Positions 61,218 through 64,000 of a stretch of DNA of 64,000 nt are shown here, one piece after another. The notes under the pieces are model-generated. The model saw only the letters and a program-made list of their open reading frames with translations. It made no database searches and was not told where the DNA came from. Positions within the stretch are counted from its first letter, which is position 1, and every line of letters begins with the position of its first letter. The stretch is taken from contig NZ_JAFHKL010000012.1 of assembly GCF_016937655.1 (NCBI RefSeq), positions 62,001-126,000 of the forward strand. The letters run 5' to 3'. The position numbers and the translations under genes are program-made. Origin of the DNA: Chromobacterium alkanivorans (GTDB taxonomy: Bacteria > Pseudomonadota > Gammaproteobacteria > Burkholderiales > Chromobacteriaceae).

Positions 61218-63182
61218 ATGTTCAAACGAATTTTGATCGCCAACCGCGGCGAGATCGCGCGCCGCATCGCCCGCAGCTGCCGGCGGCTCGGCATCGAGCA
61301 TGTCGCCGTCTACTCCAGCGCCGACGCCGACGCCGCGCATCTGGAAGGCGCCGCGGAACGGCGCTGGATAGGCGAGGCCCCGGCCAGCGCCAGCTATCTG
61401 AACGGCGAGGCCATCATCGCCGCGGCGCTGGCCAGCGGCTGCGAGGCCATCCATCCCGGCTACGGCTTTCTGTCGGAAAACGCCGACTTCGCCCGCGCGG
61501 TGGCCGCCGCCGGCCTGGTCTTCATCGGCCCGGACGCCGACACCATCGCCCAGATGGGCGACAAGGCGCGCGCGCGCCAGTTGATGGCGGCGGCCGGCGT
61601 GCCGGTGACGCCGGGTTCGGCCGAGGCCACCGAATCCTACGGCCTGATCCTGGAGAGCTGCGCCGAGATCGGCTATCCGGTCATCCTCAAGCCGGTGGCC
61701 GGCGGCGGCGGCAAGGGCATGCAGGTGGTGTGGGAGGAAGCCGCGCTGCGCGAGGCGGTGGACGCCGCGGTGCGCGTCGGCCGCTCCAGCTTCGGCGACG
61801 GCCGGCTGCTGGTGGAGCGCTACATCGCGCGGCCGCGCCACCTGGAAGTGCAGGTGTTCGGCGACCGCCACGGCAATGTGGTGCATCTGTTCGAGCGCGA
61901 GTGCTCCTTGCAGCGCCGCCACCAGAAAATCATCGAGGAGGCGCCGGCCTGCGCGATGCCGGCCGCCACCCGCGCCGCGCTGCTGGACACCGCGGTGCGC
62001 GGCGCCGCGGCCATCGGCTACCTCAACGCCGGCACTTTTGAATTCATTCTGGCGCCGGACGGCCAGTTCTATTTCCTGGAGGTGAACACCCGCTTGCAGG
62101 TGGAGCACCCGGTCACCGAGGCCGTCACCGGCCTGGACCTGGTGGAATGGCAGCTGCGCGTGGCCGCCGGCGAAGCCCTGCCGCTGCGCCAAGAGGAGAT
62201 CCGCGCCGACGGCCACGCCATCGAATGCCGGATTTACGCCGAAGACCCGCTGCGCGAGTTCGCGCCCATGCCGGGCAAGGCGCTGCTGGCGCGCTGGCCG
62301 CAAGCCTGCCGCGTGGACGCGGCCTTCGACGGCGACGGCGGCGAGGTGCCGGCCTTCTACGATCCGATGCTGGCCAAGCTGATCGCCCACGGCGGCAGCC
62401 GCGGCGCGGCGCTGGACGCGTTGCAGGCCGCCGTGCGCGACACCGCGCTGCCGGGCCTGAGCAGCAATCTGGGCTTCATCGACCGGCTGCTGCGCGAACC
62501 GCGGGTGCGGGCCGGCCAGCTGGACACTCATCTGGTCGACCAGCTCGCCGCCGCGCCGGAAGCCGCGCCGCAGGCCGAAGCCGTCGCTTGCGCCGCCGCC
62601 GTCGCGCTGGCCCTGGCCTGCGTCGAAACGTCTTCCCCCTGGCAGGGCGGCGTCGGCCCGCACGACCGCGCCGCGCTGGACCCGGACGCGCCCTTGGGCC
62701 GGCTGAGCTATCGCGCCGGCGCCGCGCGCTGGCAGGCGCGGCTGCTGGAGCGCTCCGGCGCCCATGCCCGCGTGGCGGTGGCGGAGCGGAGCCTGCAAGT
62801 GAGGCTGCGCCGCGACGGCGAGTTGTGGAGCGGCGAGGTGGACGGCTTGCGCTGGAACGCCCTGCCCTGCGGCGACGATATCGAGCTGACGGTGGGCGGC
62901 CATAGGCTGCGCTTGCAGGCGGAGCAGCCGGAAACGGCCGAGGCGGACGCCGACGCCGGCCAACGGGTGGCCTCGCCGATGCCGGGCACGGTGGTGGCGC
63001 TGCCGGTGGCCGTCGAGCAGCGGGTGGAAGCCAATCAGGTGCTGGCCGTCGTCGAAGCGATGAAGATGGAAAACCGGATCTACGCGCCGCGCGCCGGCGT
63101 GGTCAGCGCGCTGCACTGCCGGGTGGGCGACATCGTCGCCGCCGACCAGTTGCTGGTCAGCGTCGCGGCCGACGAGGCTTGA
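61218..63182 (+). CDS. Acyl-CoA carboxylase, biotin carboxylase/biotin carrier subunit
   Basis: A 654-residue alpha subunit. The biotin carboxylase domain (about 1-445) has FKRILIANRGEIARRIARSC, the ATP-grasp loop PVAGGGGKGMQVV and the active site EVNTRLQVEHPVTE. The C-terminal carrier domain has the biotinylation motif EAMKMEN with Lys near residue 616. It pairs with the upstream carboxyltransferase to carboxylate an acyl-CoA. ACAGG-poor spacing of 5 nt suggests coupling. It is the last gene of the operon, and a terminator follows. Confidence 0.93.
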   Translation: MFKRILIANRGEIARRIARSCRRLGIEHVAVYSSADADAAHLEGAAERRWIGEAPASASYLNGEAIIAAALASGCEAIHPGYGFLSENADFARAVAAAGLVFIGPDADTIAQMGDKARARQLMAAAGVPVTPGSAEATESYGLILESCAEIGYPVILKPVAGGGGKGMQVVWEEAALREAVDAAVRVGRSSFGDGRLLVERYIARPRHLEVQVFGDRHGNVVHLFERECSLQRRHQKIIEEAPACAMPAATRAALLDTAVRGAAAIGYLNAGTFEFILAPDGQFYFLEVNTRLQVEHPVTEAVTGLDLVEWQLRVAAGEALPLRQEEIRADGHAIECRIYAEDPLREFAPMPGKALLARWPQACRVDAAFDGDGGEVPAFYDPMLAKLIAHGGSRGAALDALQAAVRDTALPGLSSNLGFIDRLLREPRVRAGQLDTHLVDQLAAAPEAAPQAEAVACAAAVALALACVETSSPWQGGVGPHDRAALDPDAPLGRLSYRAGAARWQARLLERSGAHARVAVAERSLQVRLRRDGELWSGEVDGLRWNALPCGDDIELTVGGHRLRLQAEQPETAEADADAGQRVASPMPGTVVALPVAVEQRVEANQVLAVVEAMKMENRIYAPRAGVVSALHCRVGDIVAADQLLVSVAADEA

Positions 63183-63203
63183 TCCGTCTCCGGCGGCAAC
63201 CAT

Positions 63204-63233
63204 GAAAAAAGCGCGGGCCACGGCCCGCGCTTT
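63204..63233. terminator. Bidirectional terminator between carboxylase and ctaB
   Basis: Stem GCGCGGGCC / GGCCCGCGC with flanking A6 and TTT. On the minus strand it ends in TTTTTT for ctaB, and it also stops the carboxylase operon. Confidence 0.8.
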
Positions 63234-63251
63234 GTCTTGGCTTGCTTGCGT

Positions 63252-64000
63252 TCAGGACTGAGCGGACGCGCTTAGCCCGGCCAGCTGCTGGCGTTCCGGC
63301 TGCCGGAAATCCACCGCCATCATCACCGACAGCGCGGTGATGGTGATGATGGAGAAGAAGAACACCTGACGCGCCCAGACGCGGTCGTCGGTGCTGCTCT
63401 TGTAGCCGGACAAGGCCATCTTCAGCCACCACAGGCTGGTGGCCCCGGCCACCGCCAGATAGCCGTAGCCGGCGTAGCCGCCGAAGGCCAGCATCGCGGT
63501 GGCGGCGCCGAAGGCCAGGATGTAGAGCACGATCTGGCGCTTGGCGCTGGAAATGCCCTTGACCACCGGCAGCACCGGAATCCCCGCCGCCTGGTAGTCC
63601 TGGAAACGGAAGATGGCGATGGCGTAGGAATGCGGCATCTGCCACAGACAGAACATCAGCAGCAGGATGGCCGCGCCGGCGTCGAAGCGGCCGGTGACAG
63701 CGCAGTAGCCGGCCACCGGCGGCACCGCGCCGGACAAGCTGCCCACCAGGGTGCCGTACACCGAATGGCGCTTCATATAGAGGCTGTACACCCCCACATA
63801 GATGACGAAGCCGAACAGCACGCAGCCGAAGGCCAGCGGATTGGTCCAACGCCACAGCGCGTAGAAGCCGGCCAGCCCCAGCAGCAGGCCGTGAGCCAGC
63901 GCCGCCCGGGTGCTCATCGCACCGGTGACCAGCACCCGCTTGCGGGTGCGGGCCATCTTGGCGTCGATGTCCTGGTCTATGCAGTTGTTGATCGCGCAGC
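63252..64000 (-). CDS. ctaB: Heme O synthase (protoheme IX farnesyltransferase), C-terminal part
   Basis: The visible 249 residues are the C-terminal part of a UbiA-type prenyltransferase that farnesylates heme B to heme O for terminal oxidases. The frame stays open to the window edge. Just inside the edge it reads [18 protein letters not shown], the conserved CtaB/CyoE Asp-rich prenyl-diphosphate motif followed by MxRTxxR. About seven to eight helices follow. An internal Met at 63956 is not the true start. The gene begins beyond position 64000. Confidence 0.93.
   Translation of the reverse strand, partial: CAINNCIDQDIDAKMARTRKRVLVTGAMSTRAALAHGLLLGLAGFYALWRWTNPLAFGCVLFGFVIYVGVYSLYMKRHSVYGTLVGSLSGAVPPVAGYCAVTGRFDAGAAILLLMFCLWQMPHSYAIAIFRFQDYQAAGIPVLPVVKGISSAKRQIVLYILAFGAATAMLAFGGYAGYGYLAVAGATSLWWLKMALSGYKSSTDDRVWARQVFFFSIITITALSVMMAVDFRQPERQQLAGLSASAQS

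Overview
The window is GC-rich, densely packed chromosomal DNA from a betaproteobacterium. It is most probably a member of the Chromobacteriaceae/Neisseriales (Chromobacterium-like). Support comes from protein similarity, from the order tpiA-secG-tRNA-Leu-nuoA..N followed by a DUF2818 gene, from an SAH riboswitch on ahcY, and from a family of short palindromic intergenic repeats scattered through the window. I see no phage, insertion sequence, plasmid gene or CRISPR array. All assignments come from reading the sequence and translations; no database search was run.

Layout. Positions 0-4.8 kb carry a cut-off membrane protein gene, then a CocE-type hydrolase and a BCCT transporter in one operon beneath a LysR regulator. 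At 4.9-5.1 kb there are two identical tRNA-Phe genes with a good promoter and terminator. At 5.2-10.4 kb lies a tyrosine/homogentisate degradation set (hppD, hmgA, a fumarylacetoacetase gene, maiA), with a divergent Lrp/AsnC regulator. At 10.4-16.0 kb is the activated-methyl cycle: metF, ahcY with its SAH riboswitch, and metK, with a membrane-sensor GGDEF protein inserted between ahcY and metK. At 16.1-18.3 kb are two lipid A acyltransferase paralogues and a small monooxygenase-fold protein.

Positions 18.4-33.1 kb hold the complete 14-gene respiratory complex I operon, read on the minus strand from nuoA to nuoN and ending with DUF2818 and a terminator. It is preceded by tRNA-Leu(GAG), secG and tpiA. 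Positions 34.6-40.1 kb hold phosphate uptake: pstSCAB, without phoU, then a PiT permease. Between the PiT gene and recG lies an unannotated unit with an FNR-type box, a 90-100 nt transcript and a strong terminator. I propose it as an oxygen-regulated small RNA with an anti-Shine-Dalgarno seed.

Positions 40.4-52.2 kb are mostly housekeeping: recG, a DUF2147 protein, PhzF, a DUF4124 protein, ridA, hemW, rdgB, a solitary polyamine-type binding protein, dusA and a GH3 lipoprotein. The 52.3-63.2 kb stretch is the most interesting. An AraC regulator is followed by a colinear run of a DMT exporter, a BKACE (beta-keto acid cleavage) enzyme, an esterase, a PcaF-like thiolase, an unusual alpha-oxoamine-synthase-fold enzyme, an MFS exporter and both subunits of a biotin-dependent acyl-CoA carboxylase. 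I recognise no known pathway with this composition. The window ends inside ctaB (heme O synthase).

The repeat family links many regions. At least five clear copies of a palindromic element of about 130 bp, plus relics, sit in intergenic gaps. Several abut or supply the TAA stop codon of the upstream gene.
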